Assembly: GCA_025506515.1 (NCBI GenBank)
Contig: CM046453.1
Location: 33,189,715-33,253,714 of the forward strand
Direction of reading: 5' to 3'
DNA from: Flaveria trinervia
Lineage: Eukaryota > Streptophyta > Magnoliopsida > Asterales > Asteraceae
Length of the DNA: 64,000 bases
The notes below the pieces were generated by a model. It made no database searches, was not told the origin of the DNA, and saw only the letters and a list, made by a program, of their open reading frames with translations. Positions 1-11,339 of this stretch are shown in pieces. The stretch's first letter is position 1. Every line of letters starts with the position of its first letter. A program made the position numbers and the translations under genes.

Positions 1-170
1 GTGACGAAAGGAAAAATGATTAGTTCACCTAAATCATTTCAAGTATGGTACTTGAAGGAGATGTTGTTATTGAATGGAAGTTAATCATACGTATTAAGGG
101 TAGTAAACCGTTGTTAGGCGGTATTTACTGCTTGCAGCAATCTTCTATGAATCTTGTGCAAGTGGGAGAT
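1..170 (+). mobile_element. Element F: 3' end of internal region (truncated by window)
   Basis: This is the last part of an LTR retrotransposon whose 5' portion lies left of the window. The purine-rich tract gcaagtgggagat at 158-170 abuts the LTR start at 171 and acts as the plus-strand primer (polypurine tract). I recognise no conserved pol domain in these bases, so they are probably the 3' untranslated end. The tract and terminal repeats suggest Ty1/copia, but the superfamily cannot be proven here. Confidence 0.6.
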
Positions 171-1130
171 TGTTGGACCTTATATGCCCAAGACACATAC
201 AAGATTGATGTGGTTAGTACGTTATGATCTAAGTTGGGTCATACCCAATAACAATCTATACAAACACCAATAAATGTTTGTTTGTTGATGAGATCACACA
301 AATAAACATTGACACCAATTTAAAAAATGGGTTTTCTAAAATATTGCTTTGTAATAGAACAACATTATATGGATAGTTTGTTCATGAGATTTTTTTATTG
401 TTTCATTATTTAAATTAGTTAAATAATAACAAATAAAAGTGTGTTAATGATATAAAATTAAAATAGGTTTTAATTTTATAAATTAAGGGTGAAAGATAAC
501 AAATTATTAAAGTTTCAAAATAAGGGGAAAACCCCTCTTGGAACATAATTTAGGCTGCCCAAAGGTGGGGGTCTTCAAGTTTCTTTTAGTCTTGGTTCTT
601 TCAAGTTAAGGATACTCTTGCACTCTTCTATCTCTCTCTCTCAAAGGGCTCACTTTCTCTTACACACACAAGCAATATAGAACCTCCAAAAGAAGGCTGA
701 TTTCCGGACTAAGAACCTGAAAAAGGGGCTGTAATCTCGGGTTTTTGGAGGAGCTAAAGAAGAGTAATCTTTGGTGTTGCATCCTAACAAGCAAGGTGTT
801 CGAAGGGCTTGGGGGTATCACTACTTGAGGCCTCCTCCTTTTGAAGGCTAGACACATTCAAGGACATCATCATCTACTTCTTATCATCCACAACATTTGC
901 ACAAGAAAGGTTGTTCCTTTTGTACACCCTATGGTTGTTGCTTTGTTTTGATAGCACATTATTTCACATATATATTTTGATCCTTGTTCTTGGGTTTTGT
1001 TTATGTTTGAAATGGTGAAAATTTTCAGATTACTAACCATATATTAAACTCATTTTTCCGCTGCGTTTTCATAGTTTAAATGGTTAAACTAGCTCGTTTT
1101 ACATGTGACAAAACCCTTCAGAGTCCAACA
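171..1130 (+). repeat. Element F 3' LTR (960 bp)
   Basis: The segment starts TGTTGGAC and ends GTCCAACA, a perfect 8-bp terminal inverted repeat with canonical TG...CA ends. A polypurine tract sits immediately to its left, so this is the 3' LTR of a plus-strand element. Its right flank begins atttc (1131-1135), the expected target duplication, but the left copy is outside the window. The flank contains the cttcgga motif typical of element A, so F inserted into A just downstream (in A's sense) of RNase H. A pyrimidine-rich stretch lies around 625-660. Confidence 0.75.
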
Positions 1131-1258
1131 ATTTCTCTTCGGAAAAATTTATAATTAGAAAATTTTAGAGAGATCTTTTGTAACAGGGCTTAGATTGTAT
1201 TGACATAAGACATTACATATTAAAAGGTTTTCAAAAGAGTTATGCTAATCAATGTTTA
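1131..1258 (-). other. Element A: start of the post-pol spacer
   Basis: Non-coding DNA between the RNase H stop and the F insertion. It includes ctcttcgga at its left edge, a partial copy of the A/B family motif. The equivalent part of B (37124-37830) is much longer, so most of A's spacer is beyond F. Confidence 0.5.
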
Positions 1259-2065
1259 TCATTCCAATAGCAGTAATGAGATATTAAATCCTTGTTCAAT
1301 AAAGGCTTTGGTGAACAAATCAGCATATTGTTCATTTAAACCAACTTTGATTAGCTTAATCAGATTTTTCTCATGAATATCTCTAATGAAATGGTACTTG
1401 ATATCAATATGCTTTGTCTTGGAGTGCTTCACTAGATTTTCAGTGATGGAGATTGCACTGTTGTTGTCAATATGGATAGGAGTACTCATAAAGTTGAATC
1501 CATAGTCCAACATCTGATTTTGAATCCATAGCAGCTGAGCACAACAACTAGCGGCAGTAATGTATTCAGCTTCAGTAGTTGATGTACAGACATAAGATTG
1601 TTTCTTGCATTGCCATGAGATGATCCTTCCACCAAGAAATTGACATCCTCTTGATGTTGATTTCTTGTCAATGTTGCAACCACCATAGTCACTGTCAGAG
1701 TATCCATAGAGACTATAATCATTGTTCCTAGGATACCAGAGACCTAGTTTAGGTGCTCCTTTGAGGTACCGGAGGATTCTCTTGGCAGCAACTAGGTGGA
1801 CCACCTTTGGATCAGCCTGATATCTTGCACAAATGCAAGTTGAAAACATAATATTAGGTCTACTGGCTGTGATATACATTAGAGAACCAATAATTGTCCT
1901 ATACTGATGTTGATCAGTATCCTCCCCCTCAAGGTTGGGACAAAGATTATGGTTTCTAGGTATGGGTGTCTTGGCTGGCATACAATCTTTCATCTCAAAT
2001 CTTTCTAAGATGTCATTGACATACTTACATTGATTAATGAAAAACCCTTCCTTTAGTTGCTTCAC
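1259..2065 (-). pseudogene. Element A: RT C-terminus and RNase H
   Basis: About 268 codons remain open. The N-terminal part is the copia RT connection region (KYVNDILERFEM, then GSLMYITASRPNIMF). RNase H follows, with the acidic sites YSDSDYGGC and STTEAEY and the C-terminal HIDIKYHFIRD motif. RNase H would degrade the RNA strand during reverse transcription in the virus-like particle. This is the best preserved part of A. It is separated from the RT palm by a frameshift or stop near 2066-2070. Family assignment is firm; function in this copy is unlikely. Confidence 0.9.
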
Positions 2066-2832
2066 CTAAATTCCAAGAAAAAATCCATTTTTCCCATGGA
2101 ACTCATTTCAAACTTCTTCTTCATAATGCTTTCAAAGTCCTTACACATTTGGTCATTTGAAGAACCAAATATGATGTCATCTATGTAGACCTGAACAAGC
2201 AAAATGTCCTAACCAGACTTCCTTATGAATAAAGTCTTGTCAATGGTTCCTCTGGTGTAGTCATTCTTAAGGAGAAACTGAGACAGAGTCTCATACTACA
2301 GCCTTGGTGCTTGGTGCAGCCCATATAGAGCTTTATCCAATTTGCCCACATAGTGAGGATGCTGTGGGTCTTCAAATCCTAAAGGCTGGCACACATGCAC
2401 TTCCCTATCTATATCCCCATATAGAAAGGCACAGTTGACATCAAGCTGGTAGACAGTAAAGTTCTTGGAAGCAGCATAAGCAAGGAAGATCCTAACTGCC
2501 TCAAGTCTTGCAACAGGTGCAAACACATCAGTATAATCAATTCCTTCCTCTTGAGTGTATCCTTGAACTACCAGTCTTGCCTTGTTCTTGATGATCAAGC
2601 CTCTGTCATCTCTTTTGTTCCTGAAAACCCATTTAGTGCCTATTGGTACTTGAACAGATGGTAGAAGACATAGGTTCCAAACCTTCTTTCTTTTGAAGCG
2701 AAGCAGATCCTCTTGCATCGATTCAACCCAGCTACTATTTTCAAGGCGTCTTCCACCGTCATGGGTTCTATCTGGGATAAAGCATGAGTACAAGCAGACA
2801 TTTCCATGATGAGTCTGCCCTCTTGTTCTCAC
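2066..2832 (-). pseudogene. Element A: reverse transcriptase palm
   Basis: The copia RT core is recognisable: TKWVFRNKRDD, ARLVVQGYTQEEGIDY, FAPVARLEAVRIFLAYA, YQLDVNCAFLYG and KALYGLHQAP. The active-site box reads YIDDI in another frame near 2175-2200, so the metal-binding aspartates persist. The ORF stops where an AWY motif is expected (about 2296), and the next block lies in a different frame. The normal enzyme copies element RNA into cDNA. Neighbours are integrase upstream and RNase H downstream, in the usual copia order. Confidence 0.85.
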
Positions 2833-4260
2833 AACTTCAGAGACATCCCTAGTGATGTTCTCAGCTCAATGGGTGTTGTGAATCCTTAAGTGAGGAATCA
2901 CTTCTAGTTGCAAATATAAGTCCAGATTAGACATATCTTGCTCTGGACTAGAACACTTTGTCCAGTTGCTGTTTCAAATTCATTTAATGAGGACTCATTG
3001 AATGAACGAGAAACATCATCAATTGTTGGATGTGAAGTAGCATTAACAGTTTCCTCTTCCTTCAAAATGCTACCTCCCTCACCTTGATGTTGTGTTAGGC
3101 ACCTGATGAGTTTTAAGGATCAGCAGGTGATTCACTGTTGAAGCTTCACTATTCCTTGATATAGTTATACTTTCTGATCTGTGAATAGTGGGATCTTGAT
3201 TTTTTTAATCTCTTGGAGAACTTGGAAGAGGTCTGGGTAACTCAAACAGTTGATCAACCTGAGCATCAACATCAGTATCATTGTCAGCACCTATTCCAAC
3301 TAAAACATTCTCACAAGAAGGTTTAGAATAGTTTGGAAACAATTCTAAATCAAAGATATGATTAGGGTCATTTCCCCTAACACAAGGAGTGTGCTCATTA
3401 ACAACTATATTGGATGGCTCCTCAAATTGTTGATTCTTAATGTTGTATACTCTATAAGCTTTGGAGCTAGAAGAGTATCCAACAAAGATAGCATCATCCA
3501 ACTTTTCAGCAAATTTTGCTAAATTGTCCTTGGTGTTAAGTATCGTACACCTACTGCCAAAGGACCTTAGAAAGCCAATGAACAGTGGTCTTTTGCTCCA
3601 TAGCTCATAAGGGGTTTTTCCATGTGGCTTAACTACAAGAACTCTATTCTGCACATAGCATGCAGTGCTAACTTCCTCTACCGAGAATGTTAGAGGTATT
3701 TTGGAGTTGGCTAACATAGTTCAAGCAGCCTCAATACGTGTCATGTTCCTCCTCTCAGTAACACCATTTTGTTAAGGAGTTACGGGAGCACTATATTGTC
3801 TGGCAATCCCTTTTGAGTTACAGAATGAGTCAAGAATGAAGTTTTTACACTCAGTCCCTTGATCACTTTTAATTATTTTAACCTTGTGATCAATTTGATT
3901 TTCTATTTTAAGAATAAAAGATTTTAATGTTTTAGCAATTTTATGTTTAGTTCTTAAAAAGAATACCCATGTAAATCTTGTAAAATCATCAACTATCAGA
4001 AGGTAGTATCACTTCTTTTCAATGCTTATTATACTTGTGGGACCAAAAAGTTCCATGTGCAATAATTGTAATGGATTAGTGATGGAGTTAACACTTTTGC
4101 ATTTGTGAGAGGCCCTGTGTTGCTTCCCTTTCAGGCATGCAACACAGTTGTCTTTGTAGAAAAATTCCTTTTTAGACAAACCATGTACCAAGTTATTTTT
4201 AGCCAATTTATTCATTGTCTTAAAATTTACATGACACATACGTTTATGCCAAAGTGTTAC
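2833..4260 (-). pseudogene. Element A: integrase
   Basis: Sense order runs from 4260 down. GAG-pre-integrase and zinc-binding segment: MCHVNFKTMNKL then CVACLKGKQH. Catalytic core: LLHMELFGP, where the first catalytic Asp is Glu. Then SDQGTE (about 3860, second Asp) and NGVTERRN (about 3750, catalytic Glu), preceded by an in-frame stop. The C-terminal part (3205-3717) carries PYELWSKRPLFIGFLRSFG and FVGYSSSSKAYRVYN, typical of copia integrases. The final ~370 bp (2833-3204) are a degraded linker to RT. The native enzyme inserts cDNA and makes 5-bp duplications. Confidence 0.8.
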
Positions 4261-4740
4261 TCATCACTATCAGCTTTGGAAAAAAAGCATGATACTTCAC
4301 CCATTGGGGGAGCATTGTTCATATCCAGCTTGTACATATCCCCTTTCCTAGGAGATCTAAGAAGCACCAATTCTGGAAGAATTGTCATCCCTCGTTTGAG
4401 GATAATGCACTCATGCTCTGTGAAAAGCATCTGGTGCTTTTGATCACAAAACTGAGAAACACTTAACATATTGTGTTCAAGTTGTTTGACAAAGTTAACT
4501 TTGTCAACTTTTACTTACCGTTGGATATACTCCCTCTGCCAGAAATACATCCTCCAGCCTCACCTCCAAATTGTATAGGACCTCCATCATAGTGTTGAAA
4601 CTGTTAAAGGAGAGATCTGTTCCCTGTCATGTGCCTGGAGCATCACTGTCTACAATCCAGACATTGTTGTTCTTGTCGTATGGATGTCCCTGGACATAAG
4701 ATAAGATTATTACTTTTCATTGGAGACCCAAGCCCTGTTG
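4261..4740 (-). pseudogene. Element A: protease remnant
   Basis: The aspartic protease motif is expected as DSGASRHMTG. Here, near 4620-4660, it reads DSDA and then shifts frame by one base before RHMTG. The active-site Gly is lost as well as the frame. Downstream, MLSVSQFCDQKHQMLFTEHEC (4407-4469) is the normal segment between protease and integrase. The native enzyme cleaves the Gag-Pol polyprotein. Confidence 0.75.
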
Positions 4741-7279
4741 GTCTTGGGTTCCTCCAAAGATAGTGATATAATTGAAGCAAAAGTTAGGCATGGGGCTTCA
4801 ATGGATGTCTTTGAAGAAGAGGCTTGTGATGCGGCATCTTTCTTGATCTTCCAATCCATCCTTTGGTTGATCGTGGAAGATATGCTTGTAGAAGCTTATG
4901 TAGCATGGCATTCTTCCGAAGATTCATTTTTTTGGAAGAAGCTTTCACCACCTTTTCTTCCGAAGTAGTCTTCTTCTTGGATGGTTTCAAGGGAATTTTC
5001 TTTTATTTAGAATTTTATCTGCTTTTGCTTCCGAAGCCATTTTCCCTTCGGAAGAGTGGGTTTCTTCCGAAGACAACATAGCTTCAGAAACTCGCTTTCC
5101 CTTTTTCATCACTTGGACCATCTGATAAGGTCCAAATGAGAAACCTTCCCTGACTCCTTCCTTTCTAACATTATTTGCATAATGTGTGCTAGCAGGATTG
5201 TAGTAACAATCTTTAGCCATGTGGTTTTGCAGACCACACATTATGCATGTAATGTTAGTCTTTTGGGAGTTTGTAGGTTGTTGTTTCTTAGTCTTTCTTT
5301 CTTTGTCAACAACCTTTCCCTTCAACTTTTGATTCTTTGATAGGATAGGAGTGCTGGTACTACGATCCTTTTATGAACTAGAAGTATCTATCACCTAGAA
5401 TCCAACTGAGATAAAGAGACCCTTTTGTTTTGGGTCAATCATTAGTTTAGACTCAGCCACTTTCTTAGCAGTTCTTCTGGCAACTTTAGCTCTGCTTGGT
5501 CGGGCTTTGGTGGTTAGGGTTTGATCTTCATTAGGATAGGTGGGTGGATTTACCAATTCTTTCACTGTGGTGGCCATTATTGTTGCATCATTCTTCAACT
5601 AATGTGAAGAAAGGTCAGCAAATGGAACCTCTTGCTCTTTAGTTCGACACTAGGTTGTCTTATGGACTCATAAGAATGTGGTGGAGCAATTTCATTGGTC
5701 CCCAACCCTCCTTTATTCTGATAACAGGTTTTGGAGTGGGAGGATGATGCAATAATAGTTCGGAAGTTTTGCTCAGAAATAACATACTTCCTGGTTGAGC
5801 CTCAGCGGTGACAAGTTGGGCTTGAGCCTCAGAAAATTTGGATATTAAATCCTTTATTTGAATCTTGTAATTGGTGTGTTCATGTTTTAATAGGGAAACA
5901 GTTTTCTCTAACTCTTTAATTTTCTTTAGGTAGTCAGATTCTACCCTTTTAAAATCAAATTTGAAAACATTTAAAGGCTCAATATGAGATTTAATTTCCC
6001 TATTGTAGTCCTGATATAATTAACCTTAGCTATACATGCAGGAGTACAAAGATGTTCATATACTTATTTATCATCTGTTCCGGCCATGAGAGCTTGAGCA
6101 GGCGTCACATCCTCAACCATAAAGCTCCAGTCAACTTCTTGAGCCATTGTAGGTGTTTCAGGCGACTTTCTAGTGAGCTTTGATGTAGACGGATGTGTGG
6201 AGGCTTGTGGGGTTCTTGGGTTTGTTTTGGGAGCCTTGCATTCCCTTGGAAAGTGACCAAGTTGGTTAGAGTTGTAACATTTGGCCTTGGTCTTGTCAAA
6301 CCCAAACTTGCTGGCAGTTGGGTTTTGAGGGAATTGCCTTCCAGTTCTCTTAATGAACTTCTTCACTCTGTAGGTTAAAAGACCCATATGTTGGATGATA
6401 TCAACATACTCTATATCATCTAGACTGAAACACTCTAGATCATCAAAACAATATTGAAAATCACCAAAGTGCCCACTTCCTGAGACAAAGGCACAGCTGT
6501 CCTGAAAGGAGTTGTGCTGAGCCTGTTGAGACCTTGGAGTCTCAGGGAAAGTTGATGTATAGGATGGTGGTTGGTTGTATATCAGCTATTGCTGAGGTTA
6601 TGGGGGTACTGAGCCTTCAGCAACCATTAAAGTGTTGCTAGTAGGAAGGCTCAGAGGTCTACTTGTTTGGTGGCCCCTCTTACTCTCCATCTGTAACTGG
6701 TATCCATTAAGGATGCCATAGAGTTCAGTCATAGTAAGAGTGTTCAGGTTCTCTGTCCTTTTGATAGAGACACAGTAGAATGTCCACTTATTTGGAAGAG
6801 CACTCGTGAACTTTCTTGTGAGATCTCTAAGTTCAGGAGTGATCTTCACACACTGAAGAGAAGAAACAATATCCATATACCTGAAATACTACTCGATGAG
6901 GGTTTCTCCAGCAATGTAAGTGAAGTTCTCGAACTGCTGGTTCAGTGAGTCATTCTTTGAGTTGTTGGAGTTTGAATACCATTGAGAAAATGCATCAAAT
7001 AATTCTTTAGCAGACTTACAATGCTCAAACCCCACCATGATGGAGTTGGGTATTGCAGTCATCATAATAATCTTCAACAACCTTTTCTATCATGGCACCG
7101 TTTCCACCAAGCGCTGCCACCTTTGGTTTATACGAGCCTTGACAATGGAGTTCCACATTTGATGTCTTGGTATCTCATGAAGCCTTCCATTCTTCTCCTC
7201 CAAGACCTGAAGTTTTCATGAGTAATGATGGGAGCTTGGTCATGTTTCCCATCTCTACTTCGGATTTGGTAAGAGCCAT
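4741..7279 (-). pseudogene. Element A: gag
   Basis: The likely start is the ATG at 7279 (MALTKSEVEMGNMTK). The N-terminal capsid-like UBN2/gag domain lies at about 6598-7080, with segments such as QQFENFTYIAGETLIE and RTENLNTLTMTELYGILNGYQ. The first zinc knuckle is CYNSNQLGHFPREC: its second Cys is Ser, so it is damaged. The second knuckle, CIMCGLQNHMAKDC (5206-5247), is an intact CX2CX4HX4C. The tail near 4910-5080 is packed with cttccgaag/cttcggaag repeats. Gag builds the particle and binds RNA. Many stops and frame changes break this copy. Confidence 0.8.
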
Positions 7280-7355
7280 TTTTGTGAGAGTTGTAACGAG
7301 GAGTGAAAGACAGGTTGATTTGGATGGTTAGATCTCACAATCAAGAGCCTAAAGA

Positions 7356-7367
7356 GCTCTGATACCA
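7356..7367 (-). other. Element A primer binding site (initiator tRNA-Met)
   Basis: Read on the minus strand this is TGGTATCAGAGC, complementary to the 3' end of initiator tRNA-Met. It sits 2 bases inside the 5' LTR edge at 7370 and primes minus-strand DNA synthesis. Confidence 0.9.
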
Positions 7368-7369
7368 AT

Positions 7370-7463
7370 TGCAAGATCGGTTTGTGTCACAAAACACTTG
7401 ATTTTCTCTCAACTCACTTAAACAACACTCTTGGTGAAAGAAAAGTATTTAGGAGTTGATAAC
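7370..7463 (-). repeat. Element A 5' LTR, proximal 94 bp
   Basis: The LTR edge reads tgcaagatcgg on the plus strand, next to the PBS. After 94 bp it is interrupted by gypsy element G at 7464. The remainder lies at 62308-63110. The candidate target duplication is ataac (7459-7463) against atgac (62303-62307), one mismatch. Confidence 0.75.
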
Positions 7464-8262
7464 TGTAACATCTCGTATTTTTGTTAACTAAAAGTTAACT
7501 TTGTTTATTCTTATAAGGGTCATTATTGACAACTATAAAACTCATGTGTTATTTATGATTATTCTTTTTAGTCATCACTAACTTTTAATATATGAAAGTT
7601 GAAAATAAATTTAATATATGAAAGTTGAAAATAAAAATATCAAATAATATTAATCATGTTAATATTAATAGTAGTAATAATAATACAAGTTATAGTAATA
7701 ATACTAATAACTATAATAATAATAATAATAATTATAATAATAATAATAATAATATAATAATAATAATATAATAATAATAATAATAATTATAATAATAATA
7801 ATAATAATAATATAATAATAATAATGAGAATTTTATTAACTAAAACTTAAAACAACTAAGCTAGGGGGTTAAATTGTTATTTTAAAACTTTAAATGCAAG
7901 TTTTGAGCATAAAATAATAAAAACAAAACTACAGGGACCAAGTTTGTAAATAATTAAAACCCAAACCCCTTCCCCCTTTTCCTCGCATTTTTCCGGCCAC
8001 AACTCCGGCCACCCTCCGGCCGGAGTCCGGTGGCCCTATAACCTCATTTTCTCTTTGAATTGAAACCCCCAAAACCATGGCAACCGATCGGAAACTCGAA
8101 TCGAACCTGAATATGTCACTTAAATGTGTTTATCAACTGGTTACAAAGTCCAATCGAATAGTAACTGATACCTTTAATCATAGAACCGTTCGGCCATTTA
8201 ACATCACTAATAATTCGAGTAAATAAACTCACACGATCGACTATCTACTTCTAATTGTATAC
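7464..8262 (+). repeat. Element G 5' LTR, part 1
   Basis: Begins TGTAACATCTCG and matches 59706-60465 of the 3' LTR nearly base for base outside the microsatellite. It contains the AAT-rich array (7681-7827) and a CCGGCC-rich patch around 7990-8035. It ends at tatac (8258-8262), the target duplication of element B. The LTR resumes at 44832. Confidence 0.9.
7681..7827. repeat. AAT/ATA microsatellite in G 5' LTR
   Basis: An imperfect (AAT)n array with phase breaks. The matching array in the 3' LTR lies at about 59881-60022 and differs in interruptions and length, so it has changed since the two LTRs were made identical at insertion. Confidence 0.85.
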
Positions 8263-9040
8263 TATAGGATCGTTGAAGGGTATAAGTTACAACACAAAAA
8301 CACAAAGAGGAGACAAAACTAAACTTTGATCAAACAGTAAACTAGATTAACCAAGTGTTGAGATACTAAGAACACAAGTAATGCAGGAGACAAAGAACAC
8401 AAAGAGCACAAGTGTTTGGTTTTCAAGTATGCAGTATATTGCCTTCTCTATGTTCTATTACAAGTGTTACAAAGCATATTCAAAAGATACAAGAACATGA
8501 GATACTTATACAACATCCTACAGCCGGCTATACTTTGAAAGCCAGCTGGATGTAATTGACTAGACACAAACAAAATCAATTGTAGAGTCAAAAGGTAGAT
8601 TGCCTTTTGACTTGTGACTATGACATGCCATAGCTCACATCCTTATTTATTACAAAAAGGATAAAGTACATAAAGTAGAAAGTTACAGACTTAAGACCTC
8701 AATGTACAATTACCAAAAGCATGGACCTTTTCACCAAACCATGTAAGTTGGTGACTTGCAGAGTTGCGGCGGAAAGGTGTCTAGCTTTATGGAACTATAC
8801 AATTGATAAAGCATGTTACTAAAAGTCTTCTGAACAAATCTGTCTTCATGAACTTGAAGCTTCGGAATACTTCATCTTTGTCTTCGGAAGATATTGGTCT
8901 TGGCTTCGAAGATTTCATACTTAGAGTATTTCTGTTGCACATGTGAAACTTCCGAAGCATTCTTCTTTAATGCACTTGTGCAGCATGCAGGAAAGACTAA
9001 AGATGTTTAGGTTGCATCAGCCTCTTCATTAGTCTCTATA
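8263..9040 (-). repeat. Element B 3' LTR (778 bp)
   Basis: Matches the 5' LTR at 44026-44826 (801 bp). Plus-strand edges read tataggatcg and tctata, whereas the other LTR has tgtaggatcg and tctaca, so both terminal dinucleotides decayed by transitions. The length difference comes largely from the CTTCGGAAG-rich stretch near 8860-8960, where the 5' LTR has an extra unit. Confidence 0.92.
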
Positions 9041-9053
9041 AACTCCCCCTAGG
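9041..9053 (-). other. Element B polypurine tract
   Basis: The plus strand reads aactccccctagg next to the LTR edge; in sense direction this is a purine run ending GGGGGAGTT at the 3' LTR. It primes plus-strand DNA synthesis. Confidence 0.85.
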
Positions 9054-9081
9054 CTGATGCTACCAAAACACTTAGAAAACT

Positions 9082-10546
9082 TCAGATATTAACAGTCCTC
9101 ATTAGGATGATCACCATTCTTTTCTTCATAAGATGATCAGGATCCTTCAGCCTATCAAAGTGTCTTCTCATGTCAAAGAGGTCATGCAGAGGCAACTGAA
9201 ACATATTGTGCCATGTATAAATGTCTTTAATGCCTTGATCTCTAATAACATGCCACCTTTCTGGATTTATGGTGTATGTCCAAGACAAGATGGGTCTTCC
9301 TGATGCTAGAGGAGCTACTAAAGTTGGAGTTGATTAAGCATCCTCTTGCTGCATATCCTCAGGCTGTTCTGATTCATCCTAAGGTTTAGAAGGGCATGCA
9401 GGCTTCTTCTTCTTCTTAGACTTGGTTTAGAAGCCATCCTTTTCTTTCTCTTTCCAAATTTTAACTGAGAAGACTAGCTTGCAGCACCAGATTGATCTTC
9501 ATTGTCTCTCTCAGTTGGGACTTCCTCTCTCTCATGTTTAGATGGAGAGGGAGGTTGACCCTGCTGTGGATCAGAAAATAAAGCTTGCTTAGCATTAGCA
9601 GGAGGTCCGGGTTGTGTTGTGTCTGGTTGTTCAACCTTAACCTCCACTTCAGGTGGGGCCTGCTTGGAGTGGAGTGTAATTCAGTGAGCTCTCCACTCTT
9701 AATCTTCTGCTTGATTACCCAGATATGCTCATCCATAGTGGATAGAGAGATGGGTCCAAGTCTCATTCCGGAGAATCCATACAGCTTCAAGAAGCTCATC
9801 ATCCTCTGCCTATCAGCAGACTTCTTCATGCTCTTTTGGATGATGGCTCTTGATTTTGCAGCTTCTTTGCTTAGCTTCTTCTTTGTTGTCTTTCTTTCCT
9901 TGACTAGCTCAAGCTTGAGTTGTATTAAGTACTCAAACTCAATATAGTCATAAGGTAAGGGAAGGAGTGCATCTGCCTGATAGAGGCCTGTGGCACTCAG
10001 GTACTTAATCATCTTCATTCTATATTCTTCCTTATCTACCTGAGGTTCTTGTTGAGCCACATCCTCTTGTTCAGGACTTTCTTGAACTGGTGAGAGGGTA
10101 GGCATGCCTTTGTACAGTCTTTTTCTTTTTCTCTCTTCCTTGACTTGTACTAGGAGTTCTGCATCTTCTGCCTCCTTCTCTCTCTTGACCTTTCTAGGTC
10201 AACCAGTTCATTTAATTCATCCAAGGGGAGAGAAATGACACTATATATGTCATATTTCCTAGTCGGCAGATAGTTAATACTGACTACCCTTAACTCATCA
10301 TTATGAGTATTTGGTCTGGGGGCAGCCCTGATTGCAGACTCCATGAGTCTTGGAGACTCAGCAGAGGGACTTTCTCCCCTTAGCCTCCTTTTCCTCTCTT
10401 TCTCCTCCTCCTCAATCTCCTCAGATGTCATCTTTCTTTTTCTTTTGTCACTCAGAAACCTTGTGACTCAGGGTGGAGAGAGCTTTGGCCTTCATTTCTC
10501 GTTGCAGCATGTGAGCTCAGGCCAGAGAGAGGTTGAGAAGCACCTT
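9082..10546 (-). pseudogene. Element B: aORF C-terminal part
   Basis: Continuation of the B aORF after the D insertion. Three open pieces follow one another: 10150-10431 (highly charged, with EEIEEEEKERKRR), 9461-10105 and 9082-9288. The middle piece has a Lys/Arg-rich helical segment (KERKTTKKKLSKEAAKSR) that looks like a coiled coil or nuclear-localisation-type patch. The last piece (MSWTYTINPERWHV, FQLPLHDLFDMRRHF) ends just before the polypurine tract. No enzymatic motif or membrane segment is evident. The function of this protein is unknown. Confidence 0.6.
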
Positions 10547-11279
10547 TGTTGGGACCTTGTATTTTAACGAAATACCGAATGATTAACGTGTAAACCAAAC
10601 CAAATAGTGCGGAATCCTATTTGATTGGCCATCCAATCAGTGAGAACGCACGTAGAATCAATAAAGTATTGAATCAAACGTTAAGAATCGATTGAGAATT
10701 GATCTACTGCATTCTATGAACTTGGAGTATCAACTTGGAGGTTTCTGGACGGCTAGGGTACGTCTAGAGTCGAAAAAAATAAAAGCCCTCATTTTTCCAC
10801 AAACTGGGTTGTATTTATAGGTTAGTACTGTTCATTCGTGCAACTGAATCATTAGTATGGTTCAGTCGTGCGATTGAACCATGCGGTTGATTCATCCGCA
10901 CGACTGAGTGTTTAGTCGTGCAACTGAGCCAATCTTATGTTACAATCATACGACTGATCCGGTCTCCTGGTTCAGTCGTGCGACTTAGTCATTCGTATGA
11001 AGTTATTCATGTGTATGGTCCATTCGCATGGGCCATTCGTATGAGAACTTCATTTTGTTAAGTTTGAGTGTATTAATTAATATAACATTATGTGTAACCA
11101 TTCAAACAACCACAAACCTAATTAACCAATTTAACATCGACTCATTAATGAAATATTAAACATTATAAATAACAAACAATCAACATCATTTCATTAATCA
11201 TTCCAAACGTTATATCAGAATCAGACAAACAAGATCTATTACATTCATATCATGATCTAGGGACATACATGTATCAACA
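10547..11279 (-). repeat. Element D 3' LTR (733 bp)
   Basis: Plus-strand edges are tgttgggacc and tatcaaca, giving inverted TGTTG...CAACA. It matches 34032-34765. It contains a cluster of the D/E motif (variants of TTCAGTCGTGCGACTGAA) at about 10830-11040, and a TATAAATA box on the minus strand near 10810-10820. Confidence 0.93.
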
Positions 11280-11294
11280 AACTCTCCCTTGGAC
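11280..11294 (-). other. Element D polypurine tract
   Basis: The plus strand reads aactctcccttggac next to the 3' LTR edge; in sense direction it is a purine run ending GGGAGAGTT. Element E has CCAAGGGGGAGTT at the same place. Confidence 0.8.
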
Positions 11295-11339
11295 CTAGAT
11301 CTCTCTAATGTCTTGTTTTCTTCATTACCTCCTCATACT

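Larger units (their letters stand above)
1131..7463 (-). mobile_element. Element A: SIRE-type Ty1/copia, internal region plus start of 5' LTR
   Basis: Minus-strand copia retrotransposon. In sense direction it holds 5' LTR, PBS, gag, protease, integrase, RT, RNase H, then the start of the spacer before F interrupts it. Its 5' LTR is split by gypsy element G and resumes at 62308-63110. Its 3' LTR and any aORF lie beyond the window. Protein order and the CTTCGGAAG motif tie it to element B. It is the oldest copia in the stack after the gypsy remnant H, and every ORF is broken. Confidence 0.85.

Noticed and set aside
1..230. Host gene fragment at the left edge (60-codon ORF at 45-227)
   Set aside because: The ORF crosses the polypurine tract and LTR start of F, so it is not a real coding unit.
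4105..4443. Plus-strand ORF of 112 codons in element A
   Set aside because: It is the antisense shadow of the minus-strand integrase zinc-binding and protease region.
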